Shown piece by piece: positions 1 to 9,639 of a stretch of 64,000 nt of DNA; within the stretch, counting starts at the first letter, position 1; the number at the start of each line of letters is the position of its first letter. A program made the translations under genes and the position numbers. Below the pieces are notes generated by a model that searched no databases, had not been told where the DNA came from, and was given only the letters and a program-made list of their open reading frames with translations. The stretch is taken from the NCBI GenBank assembly GCA_963747555.1, contig CAVVFZ010000011.1:186001-250000 (forward strand). The letters run 5' to 3'. The stretch is from DUZB01 sp963747555. GTDB taxonomy: Bacteria; Desulfobacterota; DSM-4660; Desulfatiglandales; Desulfatiglandaceae.

Positions 1-1292
1 TTTACAAGATGGAGACGGAGGGTTCCGAGCACTGTGTTCACCAAGTCCCTGGAGGGATCGGCAATCATCAGGAGAACATCGCCTTCTTCCACGTTGAAAC
101 GCCCTGCCAGATTTGCCAGTTCGCTTTCGGAAAAAAACTGGACAATGTTGGACTGCAGTTTCCCTTCGACAACTTTCATCCAGGTCAGCCCTTTGGCGCC
201 CATGGCAGGAACCACTTTCATGGCATATTCATTCTGGAGAACATTCTTGCTGAGCGAATCTCCATAGCCTTTCACGCGGAATCCTTTGATATGACCGCCT
301 TCGCGAAGGATTTTGCGAAAAATGGAATAGGAGGTATCTCTCATGATATCGGTCACTTCTTTAAAAACCATGGGAAAGCGAAGATCCGGCCTGTCTGATC
401 CGTACCCTTCCATGGCATCTTCGTACGTCATACGGGGAAACGGGGTCGGGAGTTGGATGTCGCAAACGGCAAACATCCGTACGGTCAATTCCTCCACTAT
501 TTCGTATATGAATTCCTCATCAATGAAGGAAGCCTCCATGTCCAGTTGCGTAAATTCCGGCTGCCGGTTCGGCCTCAGATCTTCATCGCGAAAACATCTC
601 GCCATCTGAAAATATCGGTCCATTCCTCCCATCATAAGCAGTTGTTTGAAAAGTTGAGGGGATTGGGGCAGGGCATAGAATTTGCCCTGATGCACCCGGC
701 TGGGCACCAGATAGTCTCTGGCCCCCTCGGGTGTGCTTTTGGTGAGGAAGGGGGTTTCCACCTCGATGAAGCGCTGCTGATCCAGGTATTCCCTGATGGC
801 CTTAAAGATTTCATACCTTTTCTTGAAACGATTTTGCACGGAGTGACGTCGAAGATCGAGATACCTGTATTGCATCCGGATCTCCTCGTCCACGTTTTCC
901 GGACTTGACTGTATTTCTTCGCCGAAGACAATGGCCTTTTCAGAAATCTGGAAGGGCAGGGGGGTCGATCTGGAAAGGAGTTGAAAACCGACAGCGGAAA
1001 CTTCAATATCGCCCGTTTCCAGGTTCGGGTTTTGTGTGCCCTCTTCTCTCAAACGTACCTTTCCCTGGACTTGAATGACATATTCTTCCTTGAGGAGTAC
1101 AGCCTTACGGTAATCTTCGCTATTGATTTCCGGGTTGAATACCACCTGAGCGATTCCACGAATATCCCGCAAATGGATAAACAGAACGTTTCCATGGTCC
1201 CGGATGGCATCCACCCAACCCATGAGATGCACTTCCTTCCCTTCGTGGGACGCTCTCAGATCTCCACAATAAACTCTTTTTCTCCAATTCAT
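1..1292 (-). CDS. aspS: Aspartyl-tRNA synthetase, N-terminal part (runs off window)
   Basis: Charges tRNA-Asp with aspartate in the cytoplasm. Reading the minus strand from 1292 gives about 430 uninterrupted codons with an N-terminal OB-fold anticodon-binding domain (starting MNWRKRVYCGDL) and then the class II catalytic core. Class II motif 2 is clear (MARCFRDEDLRPNRQPEF), as is the YRYLDLRR segment before the core. The family is about 590 aa, so the C-terminal third lies outside the window. An in-frame ATG at 1304 would add four residues (MVTH); neither start has a strong Shine-Dalgarno sequence. Divergent from the next gene. No frameshift is seen in this part. A discriminating versus non-discriminating enzyme (AspRS or Asp/AsnRS) was not resolved. 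Confidence 0.95.
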   Translation of the reverse strand, partial: MNWRKRVYCGDLRASHEGKEVHLMGWVDAIRDHGNVLFIHLRDIRGIAQVVFNPEINSEDYRKAVLLKEEYVIQVQGKVRLREEGTQNPNLETGDIEVSAVGFQLLSRSTPLPFQISEKAIVFGEEIQSSPENVDEEIRMQYRYLDLRRHSVQNRFKKRYEIFKAIREYLDQQRFIEVETPFLTKSTPEGARDYLVPSRVHQGKFYALPQSPQLFKQLLMMGGMDRYFQMARCFRDEDLRPNRQPEFTQLDMEASFIDEEFIYEIVEELTVRMFAVCDIQLPTPFPRMTYEDAMEGYGSDRPDLRFPMVFKEVTDIMRDTSYSIFRKILREGGHIKGFRVKGYGDSLSKNVLQNEYAMKVVPAMGAKGLTWMKVVEGKLQSNIVQFFSESELANLAGRFNVEEGDVLLMIADPSRDLVNTVLGTLRLHLV

Positions 1293-1304
1293 ATGTGTCA
1301 CCAT

Positions 1305-1689
1305 GAAATTATTACAAAAATGATCAAAACAAAAAATTATACCCGAAATGAAGGTCGCAATCAAGACCTTCTTGCTGCAAATATGATGGCTCCTTATTTA
1401 TTGACGGCGGAAAGACCATCTTTGAGCAAGGTCCATGCCGGGAATTTCTTGGAAAAAAAGGACGAATGCGTACATTTTCGTCATTCGACTTGCTTTTTAA
1501 TTACGAAAATGTATATTGAATGGTTTTGTTTTTTTATCCGCACAGCATGAGAAAGAGAAAATGTTGAAGATACGGGAGCTCTTTGATCGTGGCATCATAG
1601 TTGCAAAGATTTTAACGTTTTTGGGTCTGAAAAGATTTTTTTAGGGTTATGGAAGATGGTGTTCTAATATTGAAAGGTGTTGATTTAAA
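1305..1689. other. Divergent intergenic region, aspS / mvhD-like
   Basis: AT-rich 385-bp spacer between divergent genes. It presumably holds both promoters, but no convincing -35/-10 pair stands out. An AAGGTG Shine-Dalgarno sequence sits about 9 nt before the ATG at 1690. No RNA gene or repeat was recognised. Confidence 0.4.
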
Positions 1690-2109
1690 ATGAATGGCAA
1701 ATATGAATTGACTTTGGCGCTTTTTTATTGTCAAAACGTTCCGGGCAGTGGCGAGGGAGAGCGGAAGATCCTGGAGAAAAAGTACGGGAGGGCGATTCGC
1801 CTCTTTCCTCTGCCCTGCAGCGGCCGATTGGATGCCGTCCATCTCTTGAGGGCGCTGGAAGAGTTTGCGGATGCGGCCTATGTGGTTGCCTGCCCGAAAG
1901 GAAGCTGCCGCTATTTCGAGGGGAATTCAAGGGCCGGGAAGCGGGTGGAAAAGACACGGGAACTCATTGAGCAAATCGGTCTGGAAGGGAACAGGATCGG
2001 GCTCGTTTACGGTTCCAAGGAGAATCCCGAGACTTTGTCGTATCAATTGGAGAAGATCATAGAGGACCTTTCTGAACTGGGGCCTTCCCCGGTGTTGAAG
2101 AATCGTTGA
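1690..2109 (+). CDS. MvhD/FlpD-family iron-sulfur protein
   Basis: Short (139 aa) relative of MvhD, the [2Fe-2S] subunit that links hydrogenase or other donors to the HdrA flavin subunit. Cysteines lie at residues 14, 43, 68 and 73. The CSGRLD and CPKGSC motifs match the family's C(S/T)GR(V/L)D and G(C)xPGxC positions, but the usual N-terminal Cys cluster is reduced to one Cys. It is followed by metV and metF. MvhD fused to or next to HdrA and MetVF is known in acetogens, where it takes part in electron delivery to methylene-H4folate reductase. No hdrA/hdrB/hdrC lies in this window, so the partner must be elsewhere or has been lost. Function is inferred from family and context. Confidence 0.8.
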   Translation: MNGKYELTLALFYCQNVPGSGEGERKILEKKYGRAIRLFPLPCSGRLDAVHLLRALEEFADAAYVVACPKGSCRYFEGNSRAGKRVEKTRELIEQIGLEGNRIGLVYGSKENPETLSYQLEKIIEDLSELGPSPVLKNR

Positions 2110-2144
2110 TTGAAGCAAGAAGTTTTTGAGAGGAGATGGCGTTT

Positions 2145-2813
2145 ATGATAACTGCTGAACAGAAACCGGTTGAAGAGATAAGGGGGATGATTGCCCCTTA
2201 TAAGAAAATCCTGGTTCTGGGTTGCGCCTCGTGCGTGGCGGAGTGTGCCGCGGGAGGGCAAAAGGAGACGGCTATGTTGGCTTCCGCTCTTCGCATGGCG
2301 GCCCGGATGGAGGATAAGGACGTCCTGATTGAGGAAATGACCATTGACAGACAATGCGTGGAAGAGTTTGTCATTCGATTGGATGATGTCATTGGAAAAT
2401 ACGATGCGGTGCTCTCCCTGGCATGCGGCGCCGGCGTGCAGTCGGTTGCGGATATGTATCAGGAATTGCCCGTTGTACCCGCGCTCAACACGGAGTTCCT
2501 TGGTGAAACCAAGAGCCAGGGAGTCTGGGTGGAGAGTTGCCTGGGATGTGGCGACTGCATGCTGTACTATTTTGGAGGGGTCTGTCCGTTGGCGCGATGT
2601 TCCAAGCAGATCCTGAATGGACCGTGCGGCGGTTCGGTGGATGGTCGATGCGAAGTTGATTCCGAGATTCCCTGCGCCTGGCAATTGATTATTGACCGGT
2701 TAAGCAAATTTAATGCCCTGGACAGGCTTGAAAATATCTACCCTCCGAAACAATGGTCCAAAAAGCAGGGAAGAGGTCCAAGAAAGATTATCAGGGAGGA
2801 TCAACAAAAGTGA
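2145..2813 (+). CDS. metV: MetV, zinc/iron-sulfur partner of methylene-H4folate reductase
   Basis: MTHFR C-terminal-domain family protein, the companion of MetF in anaerobes. It contributes a metal or cluster site and supports electron transfer to the flavin of MetF. Cysteine clusters: C27, C30 and C34 near the N terminus, then C132-x2-C135-x2-C138, C147, C152, C161 and C169 in the conserved block (CLGCGDC ... NGPCGG). The ATG at 2145 is preferred to the one at 2136 because AGGAG (2131-2135) is 9 nt away from it but touches the upstream ATG. The stop overlaps the GTG start of metF (GTGA), which suggests translational coupling. The last 25 residues are basic and poorly conserved. Confidence 0.85.
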   Translation: MITAEQKPVEEIRGMIAPYKKILVLGCASCVAECAAGGQKETAMLASALRMAARMEDKDVLIEEMTIDRQCVEEFVIRLDDVIGKYDAVLSLACGAGVQSVADMYQELPVVPALNTEFLGETKSQGVWVESCLGCGDCMLYYFGGVCPLARCSKQILNGPCGGSVDGRCEVDSEIPCAWQLIIDRLSKFNALDRLENIYPPKQWSKKQGRGPRKIIREDQQK

Positions 2814-3743
2814 ATAACGTCAGCCAGTTAAAAAGAGTGCTTGAAAACGGGGGATTTGCCGTAACCGCCGAGTGCGGACCGCCTAAAGGGGCAGATCCGG
2901 AAATCGTTCGCAAAAAGGGAGAGCTGCTCAGAGGAAACGTGGATGCGGTGAACGTAACGGATAACCAGACCGCCATCGTCCGTATGTCCAGTCTCGCTGC
3001 CTGTGCCCTGCTGAAACAGGCCGGGCTGGAGCCCGTTCTTCAGATGGTTGTTCGGGATCGAAACCGGATTTCACTCCAATCGGACGTTCTGGGGGCATCC
3101 GCTCTGGGCATAAGGAACCTCCTCTGTCTTTCGGGAGATCATCAGATATTCGGAAATCAACCCGATGCCGTAGGCGTTTTCGATCTGGATTCCATGCAGT
3201 TTCTCCAGGTGGTAAAAGGAATGCGGGATAAGGGTGTCATTCTTGGCGATGATCCGTTACAGACGCCGCCCTGACATGTTCCTTGGGGCCGCTGCAAACC
3301 CTTTTGCCGATCCGAAAGAATTCAGGATTGTCCGGCTTGCAAAAAAGATCCAGGCGGGTGCCGATTTTATCCAGACCCAGTGCATCTACAATCTGGAGAG
3401 GTTCGAAGCATGGCTCTCCATGGCCCGGGACAGGGGACTCACGGAAAAGGTGTTTATTCTTGGAGGAGTTACGCCCCTCAAAACCGCCGGCATGGCGCGA
3501 TACATGAAGAACCGTGTTTCGGGAATGGACATCCCTGATGCGGTCATCCGAAGGATGGAAGGGGTTCCCAAGGAAAAGCAGCGGGAGGAAGGGATTAATA
3601 TCTGTGTAGAGACCATTGCTCGCCTCAAAGAGCTCGAAGGGGTCAACGGTGTGCATATCATGGCCATCGAGTGGGAAGAGGCGGTAAAAGAAATTGCTGA
3701 AAGGGCGGGGCTCCTGCCGAGACCCGTTTATGAGGAAGGGTAG
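2810..3743 (+). CDS. metF: Methylenetetrahydrofolate reductase (frameshifted)
   Basis: Reduces 5,10-methylene-H4folate to 5-methyl-H4folate with FAD, feeding the methyl branch of the Wood-Ljungdahl pathway or methionine synthesis. About 310 aa once repaired, the normal size. The N-terminal half has VTAECGPPKGAD, carrying the Glu expected for catalysis, and the C-terminal half has GADFIQTQCIY. The frame is lost near 3265-3272: reading CGCCCTGAC instead of CGCCGCCCTGAC restores LQTRPDMFLGAA, so one extra base is likely. GTG at 2810 is chosen as start because of GGAGGA at 2795-2800 and the overlap with metV. The pairing with MetV indicates the MetVF-type enzyme rather than the NADH-dependent MetF of enterics. 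Confidence 0.88.
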
Positions 3744-3753
3744 GGAGCTGCTT

Positions 3754-5152
3754 ATGCCATCTAAGTATGTGATTCATGTAAGGGAAGTTCCCCACCGGTT
3801 CGAAGCGGTTTCAAAGTCCGGAGTTATCGCGTGGGAGGAAGGTTGCCTGCGCTGCGCGGTGTGCGTCAAAACCAGGTGTGTCTATGGTGTGTATGAAAAG
3901 CGTGGGCTCCATGCGAGACAGATGATCGATTCCATCGACAATCAGTGCATGAACTGCCTTCGTTGCGTGCAGAGTTGCCCCGGCCAACTCATACACAAAT
4001 CGGTCAATCCCGAATTTCAAGGCGATGGGAGATTCCCACTGGACTCCCAATATTATCGCCAACCTGTGGATGCAGGCCAAGACAGGGAAAATCCCCGTCT
4101 CCGGGGCGGGATATCCCGGTCCGTTCAGCGGACCCGGCTTCGATTCCATGTGGACCGATATGTCGGAGATCGTCAGGCCGACAAGAGACGGCATCCATGG
4201 CAGGGAGTATATCAGTACGGCAATCGATCTGGGAAAAACTCCGGAATTTCTGAGACTGTCCGAAGATGGCAGTCTGCAGAAAGACGAAACCTCGGTGTTG
4301 AATATTCCATTGCCCATCATTCTGCGGATGCCCCCGTTTGGCGCAATAGGACCGTCTACGATTACCGGATGGGCCCTTGCGGCCCGGAGACTGGGCACTC
4401 TTTTCAGCGCCCCGGTGAGCGCATTGGAGTCCCTTAAGCCGGATTTCGCACCCGGTTTGATGGCCGAGTGTTCACCAGGAGGCGAGGATCTGGGGCGTGT
4501 TCCGGCCGGCAGCAGACTGGTGGAGATCCCGTGGTCTGAGGACTGGAAATCCCGGGTGGATGCGGTTCTGAAGAAAGATCCCTCTCTGCTGATTTCGGTG
4601 CGGGTGCCCATGGCGGAAGGGATGGAAGAAAGGTCCCTTGCCCTGGCCCGGGAGGGTGTTGCGATTATCCACCTGGAAGGGAGCATGAGCGGCCTTTTTC
4701 TGGACGACAAGACGCGCTATGTGAAGGAAGGCATTCGGAGCGTCCATGGGAAGCTTGTGGAGGCGAATATTCGCGATACCATGACCCTGCTTGTCAGCGG
4801 CGGAATTTCGCTGGCTGAGCATGTTGCGAAATCGATGCTTTGCGGCGCTGACGGGGTTTTTGTTGATTTTCCCGCTCTGATCGCATTGGAATGCAGAATG
4901 TGTCGTCGCTGCACGGAAGGGCTTTCGTGCCCGGTGGAGATTGATCAGGCCCCCGCGGGATGGGTGGCCGCAAGAGTGGTGAATCTTGTAGGCGCCTGGC
5001 ATAACCAGCTTCTGGAATTAATGGGCGCCATGGGAATCAGGGATGCGAGGCGGCTTCGAGGAGAAGTTGGACGGGCCATGTTTTTTGAAGAACTGGACGA
5101 AAAAACCTTCGGTCCCATGGGAGATGTTGAGGAGGGATGTGAACTTGAATAA
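3754..5152 (+). CDS. Ferredoxin-type/FMN glutamate synthase-like protein, copy 1 (frameshifted)
   Basis: N-terminal ferredoxin-like region with Cys motifs (CLRCAVC; CMNCLRCVQSC) followed by the FMN-binding TIM-barrel domain of glutamate synthase (SGGISLAEHVAKS). A C-terminal cysteine cluster (CRMCRRC ... SCP) occupies the place where GltB binds a [3Fe-4S] cluster. About 465 aa after repair of an extra T near 4015-4020, which restores NPEFKAMGDSHW. The start at 3754 has AGGGAG 6 nt upstream. It is paralogous to the next gene in domain order but clearly diverged, so a role as a second GltB2-like subunit or an electron-transfer partner is inferred. It may not itself make glutamate. Confidence 0.75.
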
Positions 5153-6638
5153 TGTGGAATCGTTTCAATTGCCGGGAGTGGTGCGGACACCGTCCCGTTT
5201 CAGGAACCCCATAGGAAAATACAGGCTGAACCGATCCAATGCCTGTACGGCTTGCGGAAAATGCGTGGAATTATGCCCAACCGGGGTTCATGTGGTGAGG
5301 AGAGGAAAGGTCTTTGTTGAAAATCCTTACCTTTGCGTGGGCAATGATTGCCCTGATCCGTGTCATAAGGCGTGTCCGGAAGGCGCGCTCACTTTGCGAA
5401 GAAACACCGACTTTGATGTGATGGGGGATGCCCGGTGGCCGGCGGATCTTCTGGCTTCCACCTGGCATATGGCGGAATTCGGAAAAGTTCCGGATAAAGG
5501 GCTGGAATATAAACTCGGAGCCTCCGGAGGAGGGTTCGATAAACTTCGTCTTCTGTTCCGAAAGAATCAGAGCGTTGTTGAAGAACTTGCGGATGACGAG
5601 TTTGATGTGGGAGTGGTGCTGAACCGGCGGAATGATCATGCACACAGGGTGCGGACGGAAGTCCCCTTTTACGGTGGAGGCATGTCCTACGGTTCCGTCA
5701 GCATTACCACCATGCTCAGCAGGATCAAGGCCGCCGTGGCCTTGGGCACCTTTTGCTGTACCGGTGAAGGGGGCTATCCGGATGAGCTGAAACCTTATGA
5801 CGACCACGTAATTACCCAGGTGGCCACCGGGCTTTTCGGTGTTCGGGAAGAAACGATCCAGCGTGTGAAGATCGTGGAATTCAAATATGCCCAGGGGGCA
5901 AAACCGGGTCTTGGGGGGCATCTTTTAGGCGATAAGGTAACCCCCGGCGTGGCCAGGATGAGAGAGGCCGTGGTAGGATATCCCCTGTTTTCGCCTTTTC
6001 CTTTTCACAGCGTCTATTCGGTTGAGGATCACAAAAAGCATGTGGACTGGATCAAGGCCATGAACCCGAAGGCCCTTGTCTCCGTAAAGGTTTCAACGCC
6101 CACGGACGTGGATATGGTGGCTGTGGGCAGTTACTATGCCGGTGCGCATATCATTCACCTTGATGGAAGTTATGGCGGCACGGGCGCCGCTCCCGACATC
6201 GCGAAAAAGAATATTGCCATGCCCCTGGAGTATGCCCTCCCCAAGGTGCATCAGTTCTTGAAGGAAGAAGGGGTGCGGGACAGGATTACCGTTATTGCCA
6301 GTGGCGGCATCAGGAATCCCCACGACGTGGCAAAGGCCATTGCCCTTGGCGCGGATGGCGTCTGCACAGGGACAGCGGATCTGGTGGCCCTGGAATGCAT
6401 CCGTTGCCACAAGTGTGAAAGCGGCAGGGGTTGCGCGAGGGGAATCGCCACGACGGATGCGGAATTAATGGAATTGATTCAATTGGAATGGGGTAAACAG
6501 CGCATTGTCAACATGTTTCTGGCATGGAGACGGGAGTTGATTCGAATTCTGAAAAGACTGGGGATGAAAAGCATCAAAGAGCTCGTGGGACGTACCGACT
6601 GCCTCACCCATATCGATTACATGAAGAAAAGAGTATAA
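5139..6638 (+). CDS. Glutamate synthase FMN subunit with N-terminal ferredoxin domain, copy 2
   Basis: Archaeal-type GltB2-like synthase subunit of about 500 aa. It converts 2-oxoglutarate plus ammonia channelled from the glutaminase subunit to glutamate on FMN. N-terminal [4Fe-4S] motifs (CTACGKCVELCP; CVGNDCPDPCHKACP) precede the FMN barrel (FYGGGMSYGSVS; GAKPGLGGHL; HLDGSYGGTGAAP; ASGGIRNPHDVAKA) and the cluster site CIRCHKCESGRGC. The GTG at 5139 overlaps the end of copy 1; TTG at 5145 has better spacing from GGAGGG and is an alternative. The next gene supplies the glutaminase and GXGXG parts. No NAD(P)H-binding small subunit is present, so ferredoxin is the likely donor. Confidence 0.85.
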   Translation: MNLNNVESFQLPGVVRTPSRFRNPIGKYRLNRSNACTACGKCVELCPTGVHVVRRGKVFVENPYLCVGNDCPDPCHKACPEGALTLRRNTDFDVMGDARWPADLLASTWHMAEFGKVPDKGLEYKLGASGGGFDKLRLLFRKNQSVVEELADDEFDVGVVLNRRNDHAHRVRTEVPFYGGGMSYGSVSITTMLSRIKAAVALGTFCCTGEGGYPDELKPYDDHVITQVATGLFGVREETIQRVKIVEFKYAQGAKPGLGGHLLGDKVTPGVARMREAVVGYPLFSPFPFHSVYSVEDHKKHVDWIKAMNPKALVSVKVSTPTDVDMVAVGSYYAGAHIIHLDGSYGGTGAAPDIAKKNIAMPLEYALPKVHQFLKEEGVRDRITVIASGGIRNPHDVAKAIALGADGVCTGTADLVALECIRCHKCESGRGCARGIATTDAELMELIQLEWGKQRIVNMFLAWRRELIRILKRLGMKSIKELVGRTDCLTHIDYMKKRV

Positions 6639-6650
6639 CAGGTTATAATC

Positions 6651-9299
6651 ATGCATAAAAGTAACTTAATAGAGAAAATAATCGAATCGAGAAAATCGAT
6701 CGTGAAAGGCCTGCCGGCGAGGCCCTGCTTCGAAACGGAGGCTGAAGGAGGTTGCGGTGTTACCGGTTTCGCCTGCAGCATCCCCGTGCGAGGCAGGCAT
6801 ATTTACGAGCCTTCCAAACAAATGCATAACCGGGGAAACGGCCGCGGCGGCGGAATCGCGGCCATGGGTTTTGATCCCAGGATGTTAGGGGTTTCCCGGG
6901 AAGTTCTCACGGATGATTATATTCTTCAGATAGCGCTGCTTCAGGAAGATTCCCTGGAAAGTCTTGAAAATCAGTTTATCAAGCCTTATTTTCAGATCGA
7001 TTTTTACGAGCGGATACCCCATGTCCAGGATTACAGGGATATTGAAGGACTTGACGTGCGTCCTCCTGAAGTGGTCCGGTATTTTGTCAAGGTGAAATCG
7101 GAAGTGCTGGATGATTTCATCAAAAAAAATAATATGATCGGTATTTCCAGAAGACAGGCGGAAGATGAGTTTGTTTATCAGAACAGTTACAAAATCAACC
7201 GAAAATATTATGACGCCTATGGAGAACAGCACGCCTTTGTCCTTTCCCATGGGCGTGATTTTTTTATATTAAAAATAGTAGGTTATGCTGAAAAGGTCGT
7301 CCAGTACTATAAGCTTGATGATTTTAAGGCTCACATCTGGATCGCACATCAGCGTTATCCCACCAAAGGGAAAGTGTGGCATCCCGCGGGGGCGCACCCT
7401 TTCATCGGTATGAATGAAGCCCTGGTTCACAATGGTGATTTTGCCAACTACCATTCCGTGGCGGAATATCTGAGCCAGAGAAACATTTACCCGCTCTTCC
7501 TGACGGATACGGAAGTGTCTGTTCTGCTGTTCGATCTGTACAGCCGTACCTACGGCTATCCCCTCGAGTATGTGATTGAGGCCCTGGCGCCCACCATGGA
7601 GAGGGATTTCGATCAGCTTTCGCCCGAAAAGCAGAAGATCTATCGGGCTATTCAGGCGTGTCATGTGCACGGTTCTCCCGACGGTCCCTGGTTTTTTATC
7701 ATCGCCCGCAACGATACGGCCAACGAGCGTCTGCAACTCATCGGAATAACGGATACCGCCATGCTTCGTCCCCAGGTCTTTGCTCTGCATGACGGGCAAG
7801 TCCAGGTGGGGCTTGTCTGTTCGGAGAAGCAGGCCATCGACGCCACGCTCAAGAGTCTTGCCGCGGAAGATCCCCGTGTGGGGACCGTGGCCGATCATTA
7901 TTGGAATGCACGAGGCGGCAGTTATACCGACGGCGGTTCCTTTATCTTCAACCTGGAGAAGAGAGAAGGCCCAGGACTTGAGAGAAGGCTGTCGTGCGTG
8001 GATAAGTTCGGCAGGGAGATTACTGTTCCGGAGGGGCAAGCGCCCTACCTTCCGGGTCGGGTATATTACGTGGTGGATGATGAAAACAGGGGACGGTTCG
8101 ACATCTCCGAATTTTATGAGCTGCAGCGTCCAGACCTCCTCTTTGAGCTATGTGAAAAACGGGTTGAAAGATTGGGATTACGCCGACCTGATGGATTGCC
8201 TGAAGGAAATCAGGGGGTGGGCGCTGAAAAATGATGCCCATATGGAGATTTCCCTGACGGCTCTGACATCGCTTCTGGATATGCGCTATCCGACATTTGA
8301 CAAGAAGAGGCGTTCCGTTCTGCAAATGGTGAACCAGACGCTGGACACCATGTTCCGCAATTTTCCATCCCTTGCGAGGGAGGAAGTCAAATCCAGAGTA
8401 TCGACTTATCGATTGGGAGACCAGGCAGTTTTTCAGGGGGCCCTCTTACGAGGAAAGTGTTCTGATCATCGACGCTTCCCTCTTTCCGCCCGAAGGGGAT
8501 AACTGTGACAGCAGGCTCCTGTCGGAGGCGTTCAAGAGGGGGTGGAGACGTTTTATCGTTTTTGGACTGAAAGGCCAGCGTTTTCACGGCTGTGGACTGG
8601 GACCCGATTCGGGAGGAGTTCGGATAGACATCTATGGCAGTTCAGGTGACTACATCGGTTCCGGCATCGACGGGCTTTCCGTCTATATTCACGGCAATGC
8701 CCAGGACCAGCTGGGACAGATCATGAAGTCCGGAAAGATGGTGATCTACGGCGACACGGGTCAGACCTTTATGTACGGCGCGAAAGGCGGCAACGTTTAT
8801 GTGATGGGAAACGCGGCAGGGACGGCCTCTTATAAATGCCGTGGGAAAACCGAAAGTGGTGATCAACGGGACCTGTCTGGATTATCTGGGGGAATCATTC
8901 ATGGCTGGAGATCCTTTCAACGAAGGGGGATTTGTGGTCTTGAACGGAATTGAATTTGATGATATGGGAGATGTTAAATCCCAGGCCACCCCCTATCCCG
9001 GGTCCAATCTTTTTTCCCTGGCTTCGGGCGGGGCGGTCTATGTGCGGGACCCTTTCCAGATGATAGACGAACAGCAGCTCAATGGCGGTGAGGTGGTTCC
9101 CCTTGAGGAGAGAGACTGGGAGTTGATCCTCCCGTACCTCAGGGAAAATGAGTCATTGTTCGGGATTTCCGTTGAACGGGATCTGCTTACAGTGGAGGGT
9201 ATCCGCAGAGATCCCCTTGTTGTGTATCGAAAAGTGCAGCCGAAGAAGGCGGCGGTAGATGTGAAAATTGATGGATTAGAAGAATGGGGAGAGGATTAA
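6651..9299 (+). CDS. Fused glutaminase (GATase II) - GXGXG glutamate synthase subunit (frameshifted)
   Basis: Supplies ammonia from glutamine and the structural GXGXG domain to the FMN subunit upstream. The N-terminal class II amidotransferase has the nucleophile region GGCGVTGF (Cys near residue 36, so no simple N-terminal Cys processing), HNRGNGRGGG and WIAHQRYPTKG. After a linker the GXGXG beta-helix follows (FGLKGQRFHGCGLGPDSGG; IYGSSGDYIGSGIDG; YGAKGGNVYVMGNAAG). Three single-base insertions (near 8165, 8390 and 8832) break the frame. Removing them joins VEDWDYADL, EKSNPEYRLIDW and AAGRPLINAVGKP and gives one protein of about 880 aa. Two separate genes, with a restart near 8231, remain possible. 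No ammonia-tunnel residues were checked. Confidence 0.8.
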
Positions 9300-9300
9300 T

Positions 9301-9639
9301 ATGAAGAAAATCGAGGCCATTATCAAACCTTTCAAACTGGACGATGTGAAAGGCGCTGTTCTGAAGCTGGGTGTAAGTGGTATTACCATCACGGAAGTCA
9401 AAGGCTTTGGAAGGCAAAAAGGCCACAAAGAAATATACAGGGGTGCGGAGTATGTGGTGGATTTCCTGCCCAAAGTGAAGATGGAGGTGGTTGTCGCTTC
9501 CGATATGGTTCCGAGGGTGGTGGAGGCCATAAAAGAAAATGCCTATACGGGGGAGATCGGAGACGGAAAAATATTCATCACCCCTGTGGAGAAGGCTATT
9601 CGTATCAGGACAGGTGAGGAAGACAGGGACGCGGTGTAA
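9301..9639 (+). CDS. glnB: Nitrogen regulatory protein PII
   Basis: 112-aa trimeric PII signal protein that reads ATP/ADP, 2-oxoglutarate and glutamine status. The T-loop has the uridylylation tyrosine at exactly position 51 (IYRGAEYVVDF), the conserved GRQKGH lies before it, and the B-loop TGEIGDGKIF follows. It starts 1 nt after the glutamate-synthase stop, with GAGAGGA upstream, and its stop (TAATG) overlaps the first possible start of glnD. Placement between glutamate synthase and glnD supports control of glutamine use in this operon. GlnB rather than GlnK is chosen because no amtB is adjacent; the distinction is not firm. Confidence 0.95.
   Translation: MKKIEAIIKPFKLDDVKGAVLKLGVSGITITEVKGFGRQKGHKEIYRGAEYVVDFLPKVKMEVVVASDMVPRVVEAIKENAYTGEIGDGKIFITPVEKAIRIRTGEEDRDAV

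Noticed and set aside
3272..3274. TGA codons ending the first part of metF, purF (18000-18002) and FAD oxidase 1 (59416-59418) as selenocysteine
   Set aside because: Homology continues in a different frame after each stop, so these are frameshifts, not UGA recoding.
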